The notes: generated from the sequence alone by a model not told the origin. Counted from the first letter of the stretch, positions 1 to 7,384 are shown. The stretch is 13,408 bases of DNA from Gaiellasilicea sp046594445 (GCA_046594445.1 JBKJSM010000025.1:1-13408), one strand, 5' to 3'. Program-made: numbers and translations.

Positions 1-227
1 TAGACCGCGCCGATAGGCGCCCCGCAGCTCCGGCAGCGCCCGCGCAGCACGAGCCACGAGATGACGGGAACGTTCTCGTACCAGGCGAGCTCATGGCCGC
101 AGCTCATGCAGGCCGACCCGGGGCTGACGATCGATCGCTTGAGCGGCACGCGCGCAGCGACGACGTTCAGGAAGCTGCCGATCGCGAGGCCCGGCGCGAA
201 GGCGGCGGCCGCAAGCGCGTAGTGCAC
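1..227 (-). CDS. pilD: Prepilin peptidase PilD, N-terminal part (runs off the left edge)
   Basis: Bifunctional inner-membrane aspartyl protease and N-methylase that cleaves prepilin leaders after Gly and methylates the new N-terminus. Only 75 codons are visible. They show a hydrophobic first helix with the family motif GSFLNVV (residues 17-23), followed by the cytoplasmic zinc-binding loop with two CxxC pairs (C40/C43 and C65/C68) and the typical ENVPVISW stretch between them. These features are diagnostic of the A24 N-terminal domain; the catalytic Asp residues lie beyond the edge. The GTG start overlaps the stop of the upstream pilin gene by one base (TAGTG), with a G-rich Shine-Dalgarno-like run three bases upstream, so translation is probably coupled. 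Its place directly after the pilin genes fits its role as their processing enzyme. Confidence 0.93.
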   Translation of the reverse strand, partial: MHYALAAAAFAPGLAIGSFLNVVAARVPLKRSIVSPGSACMSCGHELAWYENVPVISWLVLRGRCRSCGAPIGAV

Positions 228-1639
228 TAGCCCCAGCTGCCGGGCTCGTTCGTGATCGTCGCCACGTCTTCGTAGGTTGCAGGCATCCCGGGCATCAGCG
301 TCCCTATCGGCACGTAGTGGTTCACGCTCGAGTTGGCGAGAGACACTCTGCGGGCGATGATCGGCCCCCACACCGTCGAGCTGTTGTCCTCAGCGTAATC
401 GTTGACCGCGTAGATGGCCCCCTGGAAGGAGGTGTTGTTGCCGATCGTGACGTTCCGGCCGGACACCAGCGCGAGCAGGTTCTGCTGCGGGTTCCAGTCG
501 GCGTCGCACTGGGGGTCACCGCAGAGCACGGTCTGGTTGGAGAGCGTGATGTCGCCGGCCGCGTAGATCGTCGCGCGGCCCGCGTAGATCGCGCGATTCG
601 ACTGGCTGAAGACGATCGAGCCGTCGAAGTAGAGCGTGCCTGCGATGGTCAGCACCTGCGTGGACGGGCTCCAAGAGATCTGGCCGACGAGTGCGCCGGC
701 CGCGTCGTAGACGCGGCAGTCGTATGCGCCGCTCGGCGTCAGGTCGACCGCGCTGCGGCTCGTGTTGGGTGAGGCGTCGTTGTCGAAGCCGCCCGGGAAG
801 CTGCCGACCGTGCAGCCGTGCCGCGGGCCTGGCTGGGCATTGTAGTACCAGCCCGCCAGGTCGACCGGCGGCTTGACGAAGGTGGTCGGCTGCGCATCCG
901 AGATCGTCGCGTAGACACGCTGGGCAGGCCCGCATGGCTTGACGAAGGCGCCGCTCGACCCGACCCGGCAGCCCCCGCCGACGTGCGCCTCGTGGATCGG
1001 CGCGTCCACCGTGCCGACGTGCGCCGAGTTCTGGAACTCGAGCGTCCCGCCGACCTGGAGGGCGTAGCCCGAGACCTGGGCCGTGTTCGACAGCCGTAGG
1101 TTGCCGCGGACGTAGAGGGGGATGTTCACATTGACGGAGTTTCCGAGCGCCGTCGTGGCAGTGGGGTCGTCGACGTAGACGTAGTTCCAGACCGCGTTGT
1201 TCGCCGCTCCGCGCTGGGCCGAGCCGAGCCTGGCGCGGCTGCTGGAGCTGCGGACGACGTCGCCCGGCCCGGCGGGGTTGGGAACCCGGCCGATGCCGAC
1301 CAGCGTCCACGTGCTGCCGCTCAGCGTGCCGTAGTAGGTCGTCTGGCCACCGTCCATCTGGCGGGTGGTGGTCGGAACCGCGCCCGCCATCGTCGGCGCG
1401 CCGGAGTTGTAGAGGGTCGACTGCGCGTAGGCAACCCCCGCCTCGGCCAGCGCCTGGGCGCGCAACCCGGCGTCCGAGACTCGTGCCGCCCCGGAGTTGC
1501 TGGTCGCGAACTGAACCACGGAGCCGCCGAGAACGCCGGCCGTCGCCATCGTCATGAGCGCGAAGGGCAACGCCAGACCAGCCTCGGAACCGAGGCGGCG
1601 ACACTGTCTTCCGATGGATGGAACGAGCCCTCGAACCAC
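227..1639 (-). CDS. PilX-like minor pilin with a large beta-rich C-terminal domain (paralogue 1)
   Basis: 470-residue protein. The N-terminus has a short basic segment, Gly21, then a hydrophobic helix (about 22-45) and the AEAG motif (66-68) typical of PilX-type N-terminal domains. Position +5 after the presumed cleavage site is Phe26, not Glu, as is common in PilX proteins. Residues about 145-440 are rich in short Asn/Ser/Gly-containing strands (for example FQNSAHVG), suggesting a beta-helix or stacked-strand fold. Cysteines 224, 236, 276, 308, 373 and 378 line up with six in the upstream neighbour, so the two are clearly paralogues. The GTG start is preferred because AAAGG lies seven bases upstream; the frame stays open to 1870, but that extension is arginine-rich noise overlapping the neighbour. 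Probable role: minor pilin priming assembly or acting as tip adhesin. The adhesin role is inference. Confidence 0.85.
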   Translation of the reverse strand: MVRGLVPSIGRQCRRLGSEAGLALPFALMTMATAGVLGGSVVQFATSNSGAARVSDAGLRAQALAEAGVAYAQSTLYNSGAPTMAGAVPTTTRQMDGGQTTYYGTLSGSTWTLVGIGRVPNPAGPGDVVRSSSSRARLGSAQRGAANNAVWNYVYVDDPTATTALGNSVNVNIPLYVRGNLRLSNTAQVSGYALQVGGTLEFQNSAHVGTVDAPIHEAHVGGGCRVGSSGAFVKPCGPAQRVYATISDAQPTTFVKPPVDLAGWYYNAQPGPRHGCTVGSFPGGFDNDASPNTSRSAVDLTPSGAYDCRVYDAAGALVGQISWSPSTQVLTIAGTLYFDGSIVFSQSNRAIYAGRATIYAAGDITLSNQTVLCGDPQCDADWNPQQNLLALVSGRNVTIGNNTSFQGAIYAVNDYAEDNSSTVWGPIIARRVSLANSSVNHYVPIGTLMPGMPATYEDVATITNEPGSWG

Positions 1640-1646
1640 TGCAGCA

Positions 1647-1651
1647 CCTTT
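1647..1651 (-). promoter_or_regulatory. Ribosome binding site that fixes the start of the 470-residue pilin
   Basis: AAAGG on the minus strand, seven bases before the GTG at 1639. It is the clearest Shine-Dalgarno match in the pilus operon and decides between this GTG and much longer readings that would overlap the preceding gene. Confidence 0.6.
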
Positions 1652-1685
1652 CGTCGTCGATCCCGAGCCGCAGTAATGAAGACCT

Positions 1686-1712
1686 CTCAAACGCAGTAAA
1701 CCTGCGCCTGAG
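1686..1712 (-). promoter_or_regulatory. Strong RNA stem-loop in the leader of the second PilX-like gene
   Basis: Arms 1702-1712 and 1686-1696 pair along all 11 positions in the minus-strand RNA, using two adjacent G-U pairs, around a five-base loop GUUUA. There is no U-run after it, so it is not a classical terminator. It lies 46 bases ahead of the GTG start, immediately after a terminator-like hairpin. Possible roles are mRNA stabilisation, a processing site, or one half of an attenuator pair; the sequence does not decide. Confidence 0.6.
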
Positions 1713-1718
1713 CAGCCG

Positions 1719-1738
1719 AAAATCCCCCTGTTGGGGGA
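1719..1738 (-). terminator. Intrinsic-terminator-like hairpin between the two PilX-like genes
   Basis: On the minus strand, TCCCCC-AACA-GGGGGA forms a perfect six-pair stem with a tetraloop, followed directly by TTTT. It starts eleven bases after the stop codon of the 504-residue pilin. The U-run is short, so termination may be partial, which would reduce expression of the second pilin and pilD relative to the genes before it. Confidence 0.55.
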
Positions 1739-1748
1739 GCCCGAAGCC

Positions 1749-3263
1749 CTACCCGGAGTAGTTCTGGGGCGGCTGGGGCTCTGCGTAGACCGTCGGGTTG
1801 CCCGGCCAGCCGACCGGCACCGACGTGATCTGCGGGAACTCGTGCGTCTGCACCGAGTTGTTGATGTCAAAGGTGCCGGCCACGACGGGACCGTCGTACT
1901 GGACCGAGTTGTCGAACCTGACCGTGTTCGTCGCGTAAATGCTGCCCTGGAGGCGCGCCGAGTTCTGCAGAGTCACGCCGTTGCCGGAGCCGTCCGCGAT
2001 GATGCCGAGGTTGTTCACGTTCGGGTCCCAGCTCGTGAAGTCGCAGCTGCCTCCTGAGACGCCTCCGCAGAGCTGCGAGGTGCCGCTCATCGTGAAGCTC
2101 CCGGAGAGATAGAGCGTGGCGAGGCCGCTGTAGGTATTCGTGACGTTGTTGCTGATCGACGCCGAGCCGTCGATGTAGACGACGCCTCTGACCGTGAGCA
2201 CCTTCGTCGTGTTGTTCCACGAGAGCTCGCCCAGCAAGTCGGTCTGGTTCGGGGGAACGTCGTAGTACCGGCAGGTGTAGTTCGACCCAGGCGTCAGGTT
2301 GAAGTTGGCGGCGCTGTTGTTCTTCGTCGTCGACCCGCTCGACTCGAACGCGGTGAGAGCGATGCCCGAGTAACCGCTGCCGCAGAACTGCGTCGGCCCC
2401 GGCTTTGCGTTCGCGTACCAGAAGTCGAAGTTGGCGGTGGGGCCGGCGCCGGGAAGCGTCCCGCTCAGGATCGTGGTGGCGTTGACGCGGGTCGCCGCGG
2501 TGCAGGGGGTCGTCCAGGCGCCGCTCGTGCCGACGCGGCAGCCGAGCCCGACCTGGGCCTGGTTGATCTTGTTCGCGACCGTGCCGACGCTGCCGGTGCC
2601 GCCGAACTGGATGTGCTCGCCAACGTAGAGGTTGGTCACGTCCGGCGCAGCCGCCTTCACGACCGACGACGAGTTCTCGAAGCAGAGGTCGCCCAGGATG
2701 TACATCGAGGCGTCGATCGCGACGCTGTTCTGGAACGTGACGTCGCAGGCAGCGCCCGTGTTCTTGGCGAACATGTAGTTCCAGGCGTTCGAATTGAGCG
2801 CTTGCGTCAGGGACGGCTGAATCTTGATCGTCGAGGTGACCTCGCGACGAACCGCCGCCGTACCGGCGTTCGGCGCCGCGACGATCCCGAGGCCGTGCAT
2901 CACCCACTGGCTTCCGGTCAGGACCCCCCACCACTTGACGGTGCCGCCCTCGTACGCGCGAATGTAGTTCGCATGCGCGGGGTTGGAGGAACTGGGCTCG
3001 CTGCTCGGCAGGGTCGCCTGCTGGAGCGCGTTGTTCGAGGGGTTCGAAAGGACTGCGGCTCCGTTGTTGAGGCCGGCTTCGGCGAGCGAGTAGGCGATCT
3101 GCTCGGCTTCGGAGCGGTTCGCCGTGCTCGAGTTCGCCGTCGTGAACTGAACGACCGTCGTCAGCGTGACTGTGGTCACGAGCACGGTGAGCAGCGCGAA
3201 GACGAGACTCGAGCCCCGCTCGTCCCGCACCCGGCCGCGGATGATCTGGCGCACGGCCGTCAT
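1749..3263 (-). CDS. PilX-like minor pilin with a large beta-rich C-terminal domain (paralogue 2)
   Basis: 504 residues. The basic leader ends at Gly17 (DERG then SSLVFALL), followed by a hydrophobic helix to about residue 40 and the AEAGL motif at 61-65, as in PilX N-terminal domains. Phe22 occupies the +5 position where most prepilins have Glu. The body is rich in Asn, Ser and Thr with repeated F-x-N-S turns (177-180, 195-198, 450-453), suggesting a beta-helix. Cysteines 242, 254, 294, 331, 399 and 407 match the six of the downstream paralogue; C173 and C194 are an extra possible pair. The ATG overlaps the stop of the preceding PilW-like gene by four bases (ATGA), indicating coupled translation. 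Function beyond minor pilin is unknown; the large exposed domain could bind surfaces. Confidence 0.87.
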   Translation of the reverse strand: MTAVRQIIRGRVRDERGSSLVFALLTVLVTTVTLTTVVQFTTANSSTANRSEAEQIAYSLAEAGLNNGAAVLSNPSNNALQQATLPSSEPSSSNPAHANYIRAYEGGTVKWWGVLTGSQWVMHGLGIVAAPNAGTAAVRREVTSTIKIQPSLTQALNSNAWNYMFAKNTGAACDVTFQNSVAIDASMYILGDLCFENSSSVVKAAAPDVTNLYVGEHIQFGGTGSVGTVANKINQAQVGLGCRVGTSGAWTTPCTAATRVNATTILSGTLPGAGPTANFDFWYANAKPGPTQFCGSGYSGIALTAFESSGSTTKNNSAANFNLTPGSNYTCRYYDVPPNQTDLLGELSWNNTTKVLTVRGVVYIDGSASISNNVTNTYSGLATLYLSGSFTMSGTSQLCGGVSGGSCDFTSWDPNVNNLGIIADGSGNGVTLQNSARLQGSIYATNTVRFDNSVQYDGPVVAGTFDINNSVQTHEFPQITSVPVGWPGNPTVYAEPQPPQNYSG

Positions 3264-3826
3264 GCCCTGGTGCTGTTGCGCAGCACGATGTTGTCGTCCA
3301 GCACGTAGGAGCGCGTCGTCTTGAGCGAGGGCACGTTGACGGGGAGGCGGACGCTCAGGAACGCAAGACTCGTCGAGCTCTGGGCGGAGTAGGTGAACGC
3401 CCCCGCCTGGGTCAGGTGCTCCGCGTACTTTCGGCCCGTGCCGCTACAGGTGGCGCTCTTGTAGCGCCACAGGTCCCAGCGAGTCCCATTCGCCGCCGTG
3501 CACCAGGTGATCGCGCTCAGCCCGCCGGCTGTCGGACAGGTGCTCGGGATCGTCAGGGTCGCGATAGGCCTGCGTCCATCGGGCGACGCCGTCCCGGACA
3601 GGGTCACCGATTGGGCGCAGTGCACCTCGCGACGCAGCCCGTCCAGCCCGAGCCGCGCGGCCGTTTGCGCCTGAAAGCGCTTGTTCATGTCCACCTCGGT
3701 GTTCGTTGCGGACACGAGCAGCAGGCTGATCGAGGTCATCACGGCGCCGAGAATCGACATCGAGATGAGCAGCTCGATGAGGCTGTAGCCGCCTTCGTCG
3801 CGCCTGAGCGCGGCGATGCGGCTCAC
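3260..3826 (-). CDS. PilW/PulJ-like minor prepilin with canonical class III leader
   Basis: 188-residue prepilin. A 13-residue basic leader ends in Gly13; the mature protein begins YSLIELLIS with the invariant Glu at +5 (Glu18), then a hydrophobic helix to about residue 40. The RFQAQTAARLGLDGLRRE segment resembles the amphipathic helix of PilW/GspJ-type minor pilins. Four cysteines (70, 97, 109, 127) probably form two disulfides in the globular head. The GTG start is chosen because GTGA overlaps the stop of the PASTA gene, an AGG lies just upstream, and it gives a leader of normal length; an ATG at 3895 would add 23 residues reading into the neighbour. Expected to be cleaved by the PilD encoded at the left edge and to form a priming complex with the two PilX-like pilins. 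Confidence 0.9.
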   Translation of the reverse strand: MSRIAALRRDEGGYSLIELLISMSILGAVMTSISLLLVSATNTEVDMNKRFQAQTAARLGLDGLRREVHCAQSVTLSGTASPDGRRPIATLTIPSTCPTAGGLSAITWCTAANGTRWDLWRYKSATCSGTGRKYAEHLTQAGAFTYSAQSSTSLAFLSVRLPVNVPSLKTTRSYVLDDNIVLRNSTRA

Positions 3827-4662
3827 CGCGACCTCGCCTCCACGCCGGCGAGTGTCCGGCGCGCGAGCTGCTCGCTGCGCCGACCGACGCCCCACAGCTC
3901 CTGGACATGCCGGTCGACGGCGATCAGCTTCTGTAGAGCCTCCACACCGCCCGACCAGCCGAAGGATGCGCCGGTGACGATCCAGTTGTGCTGGTAGAGC
4001 CAGTGGTCGACGGCCTGCGGAGTGGGCGACTTGCGAGTCTCGAGCCAGGCCGCGAGCTGCGTTGCGCGCTGCGCGAGCGTGATCTCGTCGAGCGGCTCCT
4101 TCGGCGCGCCGGTCACCGCGAACGCGGGCTTGCGGCTCGCCTCCTTCTTCGCGGCCGCTTTGGGGGCGTTCAGAGGCTTGGGCTTCGCGACCGGCTTCGG
4201 CGCGGAGGCGGCCGACTTGGCCGGCGCCGCTGAGGCCTTCCTGACGCCGACGAGGCGCACGGGGCTTCCGGGGTACGGCGAGGCGTTCTCCGGCAGGCCC
4301 TCCTGCTTGTACGTCGGGTTGCGCGCGAGGCCGAGCGTGACGATCGGCGCGCCCTCCGCGATCACGCGGGTGCCCGGAGCGGGCGTCTGAGAGGCGACGA
4401 CATTGACGGAGTAGCCCTGCACGGATCCCCTGACCTTCCAGGCGAAGCCGCTCTGCTCGAGCGCTCCCTTCGCGAAAACGTAGGCCTGGCGGCGGACATC
4501 CGGGACAACAAGCGTGGCGAGCTCCGGCTCGGCCGACGGGACAACCGGCTTCGGCGCCGACCCCGTGGAAGTGGCGGCGAGCGTCAGCGTCGCCGTCGCC
4601 AGCACCGCAACGGTGACGAAGACGGCGATTGCTGGAACGCGCGCAAAGATCCCTGTGCCCAT
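3823..4662 (-). CDS. Membrane-anchored PASTA-domain protein
   Basis: 279 residues. A single membrane helix (about 10-30) acts as signal anchor, followed by one PASTA-like domain at 51-111 (VVPDV entry, central QTPAPGTRV, closing VTLGL strand), a Pro/Ala/Lys-rich linker at about 142-182 suited to crossing the wall, and a helical C-terminal region (190-279) I do not recognise. PASTA domains bind peptidoglycan fragments in Stk1-type kinases and some penicillin-binding proteins; no kinase or transpeptidase is attached here. The ATG is preferred because it directly precedes the signal anchor and lies 32 bases after the preceding hydrolase gene; its Shine-Dalgarno match is weak (AAGAG). Position between a wall hydrolase and the pilin genes suggests it anchors or positions pilus or hydrolase components at peptidoglycan. 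That role is inference. Confidence 0.82.
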   Translation of the reverse strand: MGTGIFARVPAIAVFVTVAVLATATLTLAATSTGSAPKPVVPSAEPELATLVVPDVRRQAYVFAKGALEQSGFAWKVRGSVQGYSVNVVASQTPAPGTRVIAEGAPIVTLGLARNPTYKQEGLPENASPYPGSPVRLVGVRKASAAPAKSAASAPKPVAKPKPLNAPKAAAKKEASRKPAFAVTGAPKEPLDEITLAQRATQLAAWLETRKSPTPQAVDHWLYQHNWIVTGASFGWSGGVEALQKLIAVDRHVQELWGVGRRSEQLARRTLAGVEARSR

Positions 4663-4694
4663 ACCGCTCTTAGTCGGCAGAACGGCCCGGGAAC

Positions 4695-6128
4695 TCAAGA
4701 CCCGGCGAGGGTGAACTCGATCACCTCGCCGGCGTCCTCGTCCTGGGGCGAAATCACCGCGAAAACGGCCCCCGGCATCGAGGTGTCCGCCGGAGTGGCG
4801 TCCTGCCAGGTGAAGGCGATCCCGGCGAACTCGTGGAACCACGGCATCTCTTGCGGGTAGCGCGCCGGCTTCAGGCCGAGATGCAGGTGGGGCCCGGTCG
4901 AGCGGCCGGTGGAGCCCACGAGACCAACCCACTCGCCGGCTGCAAGCAGAACGCCGGTTTGCACCGCCGCGTCGCGATACGACAGGTGGCAGTACACCCA
5001 CTCGAGGCCGCCGTCGAGCGAGCGGAGGGTGAGCCCGATCCCGCACGCGCCGGTGTCGGTGAGCGTGAGCACGACGGCGTCGGTGAGCGCAAAGACGGGC
5101 GAGCCGAGCGGTGCGGCGATGTCGGCCGCCGGGTAATCGTGGTGGTCGCGCCCGACGGAGACGGCGCCGGGGCCTCCGCCGACCGGGAAGACGTATCCGT
5201 CCGCCCGGCTCGGCATGCCAAGGAGGTCGGCCGCAGCGGGCGCGAACGACGCCGAGTGCGCCCCCGTCCGGGCGGCTTCGAGCGAGCCTTCGGCGACCTG
5301 GAGCTCGTGCCAGAGGCGCTCGGTCTCGGCGGCGGCGGCGATGCGATCCTGCTCGGCCTCAAAAGCGGTCTTCTCCGCGGAGAGCTTGTCGGAAAGCAGC
5401 AGCGCGAAATCGGTTGCGGCGCCGGCGAGCTCCTCGGCGCGCGCGGTCAGCTCCAGCTCGTGCTCCTGGGCGGCATTGAGCGACTCGCTCAGCGACGCGA
5501 CCTGCGCCTGGGCACCCTCGAGGGCGATCGCGATCCGGTCGAGCGAGAAGACGACGTCCGCGTCGCCACCCCCACCGAAAACCGCCGCCAGCTCGAGCAC
5601 GTCGTCGACGTACCACTGCGCGTGGTTGTACGCGAAGACCGCGCGCGAGATATCGGTGCGTCCCTCCGCGGCTGCGAGGTACCGGGCAGCGGAGAAGACT
5701 GCGTCCTCGGGGTTCCAGGGATCGGAGACGCTGTCGCCGTTCCCGTCCGTGCCCCAGCGCATCCACGTGTCCGGCATGAACTGCATCCATCCGACGGCGC
5801 CGGCGGAGCTCGGGCCCATGTTGCGCCCGAAGTTCGACTCGATCTTGTTGATCGCCGCGAGCACCTGCCACGGGATCCCGTAGGCGCTGCCCGCGCGGTA
5901 CCAGAGGTCCTGCAGCTCGGCGTAGGTGCGCGTCTCCGGAAGCCCGAAGGGCAGCGTGAATGCGTTCGTCGGCAGCAGGAGCGTGCTGGGATCGTTCGGG
6001 ACCTCCGCGGTCGGGAGCGCGACCGGAGCGGTCGCCGGCGAGACGACCGCGAACGTGTCGGCGGAGGCGCTACCAGCGGAGGACGCGAGCGCCGCAGCGA
6101 GCGCGGCGCAGAGCAACGTGCGTCTCAT
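4695..6128 (-). CDS. Secreted bifunctional murein hydrolase: lytic transglycosylase plus M23 endopeptidase
   Basis: 477 residues with a Sec signal peptide (1-23, likely cleavage near ASA-D). Residues about 70-180 form an SLT/MltB-like transglycosylase domain: the catalytic Glu is E97 in KIESNFG, followed by SAGAVGWMQFMPDTW and the downstream DPWNPEDAVFSAARYL typical of this group. Residues about 198-290 are Ala/Glu-rich and probably coiled coil. Residues 310-430 form a peptidase_M23 domain with zinc ligands in HHDYPAAD (His329 or His330, Asp336), CHLS (His381) and HLHLG (His414/His416), so both active sites look intact. It would cut both glycan strands and peptide cross-links. The ATG overlaps the pilT stop by four bases (ATGA). 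Probable role: opening the cell wall for pilus assembly, by analogy with dedicated hydrolases of other trans-envelope machines. Confidence 0.9.
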   Translation of the reverse strand: MRRTLLCAALAAALASSAGSASADTFAVVSPATAPVALPTAEVPNDPSTLLLPTNAFTLPFGLPETRTYAELQDLWYRAGSAYGIPWQVLAAINKIESNFGRNMGPSSAGAVGWMQFMPDTWMRWGTDGNGDSVSDPWNPEDAVFSAARYLAAAEGRTDISRAVFAYNHAQWYVDDVLELAAVFGGGGDADVVFSLDRIAIALEGAQAQVASLSESLNAAQEHELELTARAEELAGAATDFALLLSDKLSAEKTAFEAEQDRIAAAAETERLWHELQVAEGSLEAARTGAHSASFAPAAADLLGMPSRADGYVFPVGGGPGAVSVGRDHHDYPAADIAAPLGSPVFALTDAVVLTLTDTGACGIGLTLRSLDGGLEWVYCHLSYRDAAVQTGVLLAAGEWVGLVGSTGRSTGPHLHLGLKPARYPQEMPWFHEFAGIAFTWQDATPADTSMPGAVFAVISPQDEDAGEVIEFTLAGS

Positions 6129-7303
6129 GCTTCCGCAGGCCGGACGATCCGAAGGGCCGGGGTCTCCGCTTCGACCTGCTCGGCCTCCTTGGCCGCCTCT
6201 TCCTTGACGATCTCGTGGGTCTGGCGCTTGATCGCGTGGTCGAGCGCGACGACGAAGTCGTGCGCGTTCGACGAGGCGTTCGCCGCGACCTCGCGGTCGA
6301 CGCGGCCGGCAAGCACGTGGTCGATCAGCGCCTGCTGGAAGGTCTGCATCTCGAAGAAGGCGCCCTCCGCGACGGCCTCCGGAATCTCCTCCGTGCGCTC
6401 CTCCCGGATCAGATCCGAGATGCGCGCGTTCATCACCATCACCTCGACCGCCGCGACGCGGCCGCCGTCGACGCGAGGGAGCAGGCGCTGGCTGATCACG
6501 CCGCGTAGGACGCCCGCGAGCACCGAGCGGATCTGCTGCTGCTTGCCGGGCGGGAAGAACTCGATCATCCGGCCGACGGTCTCGGCGGCGTCGATCGTGT
6601 GCAGCGTGGAGAAGACGAGGTGGCCCGACTCGGCCGCCTGGAGCGCGGTCTGCGCCGTCTCGGCGTCCCGGAGCTCGCCGATCAGGATCGTGTCCGGGTC
6701 CTGACGGAGCACGCGGCGGAGCGCCTGCGCGAAGTTCTCGGTGTCCAGCCCGACCTCGCGCTGGTTGACGATGCAGTTCCGGTCGGGGTGGAGGATCTCG
6801 ATCGGATCCTCGATCGTGACAATGTGCTGGTGCCGCGTCCGGTTGATGTGGTCGAGCATCGACGCCAGCGTCGTCGTCTTGCCCGAGCCGGTCGCGCCCG
6901 TGACGAGGATCAGGCCTCGGTGCTCGTTTGCGAGCCGGCGCACGCCGGGCGCCAGGTTCAGCTGCTCGAAGCTCGGCACCTCGCGCGGGATGACGCGGAG
7001 CGCGAACGAGATCGCTCCGCGCTGGCGGAATGCGTTGACCCGGAAGCGCGGCAGGCCCTCGGCGGTGTAGGCGATGTCGAGGTCGCCGCTGTCGTGGAAC
7101 ATCTTCATCCGATCGGGCGCTACCCGTGTCACCGACTCGAGCGCCGCCAGCAGATCCTGGTCGGTCAACGCGGGCCAGTCTTCGATTGGGGCGATCGCGC
7201 CGTCGCGGCGCAGCATCGGCGGCTGGCCCAGCTTCAGGTGGATGTCGCTCGCACCGAGCTCGACGGCGCGCAGGAGGAGGGCGTTGAGGTCCATAGGGGT
7301 CAT
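6125..7303 (-). CDS. pilT: Type IV pilus retraction ATPase PilT
   Basis: 392-residue hexameric secretion ATPase that powers pilus retraction at the cytoplasmic face. Seen: N-terminal ELGASDIHLKLGQPP; Walker A GATGSGKT at 136-143; Asp-box region around 164-168 (TIEDP); Walker B region ILIGELRD at 206-213 with catalytic Glu210; a His box ending GHLVFSTLHT; and the C-terminal NARISDLIREER (292-303), the counterpart of the AIRNLIRE motif that marks PilT rather than PilB. The ATG at 7303 is chosen because it begins the conserved N-terminus; a second ATG at 7294 is possible, and neither has a good Shine-Dalgarno sequence. The frame stays open to 7588 but would read through tRNA-Tyr. It is the first gene of the pilus operon, and a structured leader precedes it. 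Confidence 0.95.
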   Translation of the reverse strand: MTPMDLNALLLRAVELGASDIHLKLGQPPMLRRDGAIAPIEDWPALTDQDLLAALESVTRVAPDRMKMFHDSGDLDIAYTAEGLPRFRVNAFRQRGAISFALRVIPREVPSFEQLNLAPGVRRLANEHRGLILVTGATGSGKTTTLASMLDHINRTRHQHIVTIEDPIEILHPDRNCIVNQREVGLDTENFAQALRRVLRQDPDTILIGELRDAETAQTALQAAESGHLVFSTLHTIDAAETVGRMIEFFPPGKQQQIRSVLAGVLRGVISQRLLPRVDGGRVAAVEVMVMNARISDLIREERTEEIPEAVAEGAFFEMQTFQQALIDHVLAGRVDREVAANASSNAHDFVVALDHAIKRQTHEIVKEEAAKEAEQVEAETPALRIVRPAEA

Positions 7304-7310
7304 GGCGGAA

Positions 7311-7349
7311 TCGGCAGGTTCGGGACCCGGCTTTAGAAGCGCCTGCCGA
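7311..7349 (-). promoter_or_regulatory. Inverted repeat immediately upstream of the pilT start
   Basis: An 8-base arm at 7342-7349 (TCGGCAGG on the minus strand) is perfectly complementary to the arm at 7311-7318 (CCTGCCGA), enclosing 23 bases that contain a smaller GCTT-CTA-AAGC hairpin. The 3' arm ends seven bases before the ATG, so the folded RNA would cover the region where ribosomes bind. Possible translational control element; no known riboswitch consensus was recognised. Confidence 0.45.
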
Positions 7350-7364
7350 GAGCGCCGTCCGGCC

Positions 7365-7384
7365 GAGCGGATAGACCTCCGCTC
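7365..7384 (-). repeat. Perfect 7-bp inverted repeat in the pilT upstream region
   Basis: GAGCGGA and TCCGCTC flank a six-base loop. It could be an RNA hairpin in the pilT leader or a DNA operator. A T-run is absent, so it is not an intrinsic terminator for tRNA-Tyr. The rest of the 209-base gap (7304-7512) holds no gene I can support. Confidence 0.45.

Noticed and set aside
1640..1748. Cyclic-di-GMP riboswitch in the gap between the pilin genes
   Set aside because: Considered because of the pilus context, but the conserved core of the GEMM class is not present; only two simple hairpins are seen.
1640..1870. N-terminal extension of the 470-residue pilin
   Set aside because: The added 77 residues overlap the preceding pilin gene and both hairpins, and would bury the pilin helix. 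GTG 1639 has a good Shine-Dalgarno sequence.
4663..5046. N-terminal extension of the PASTA protein by 128 residues
   Set aside because: It overlaps the end of the hydrolase gene, is Arg-rich, and would place the signal anchor in the middle of the protein.
4833..6704. 623-codon plus-strand open frame opposite the hydrolase and pilT
   Set aside because: Composition is typical of antisense reading in GC-rich DNA; no motif, and the opposite strand has two intact enzymes.
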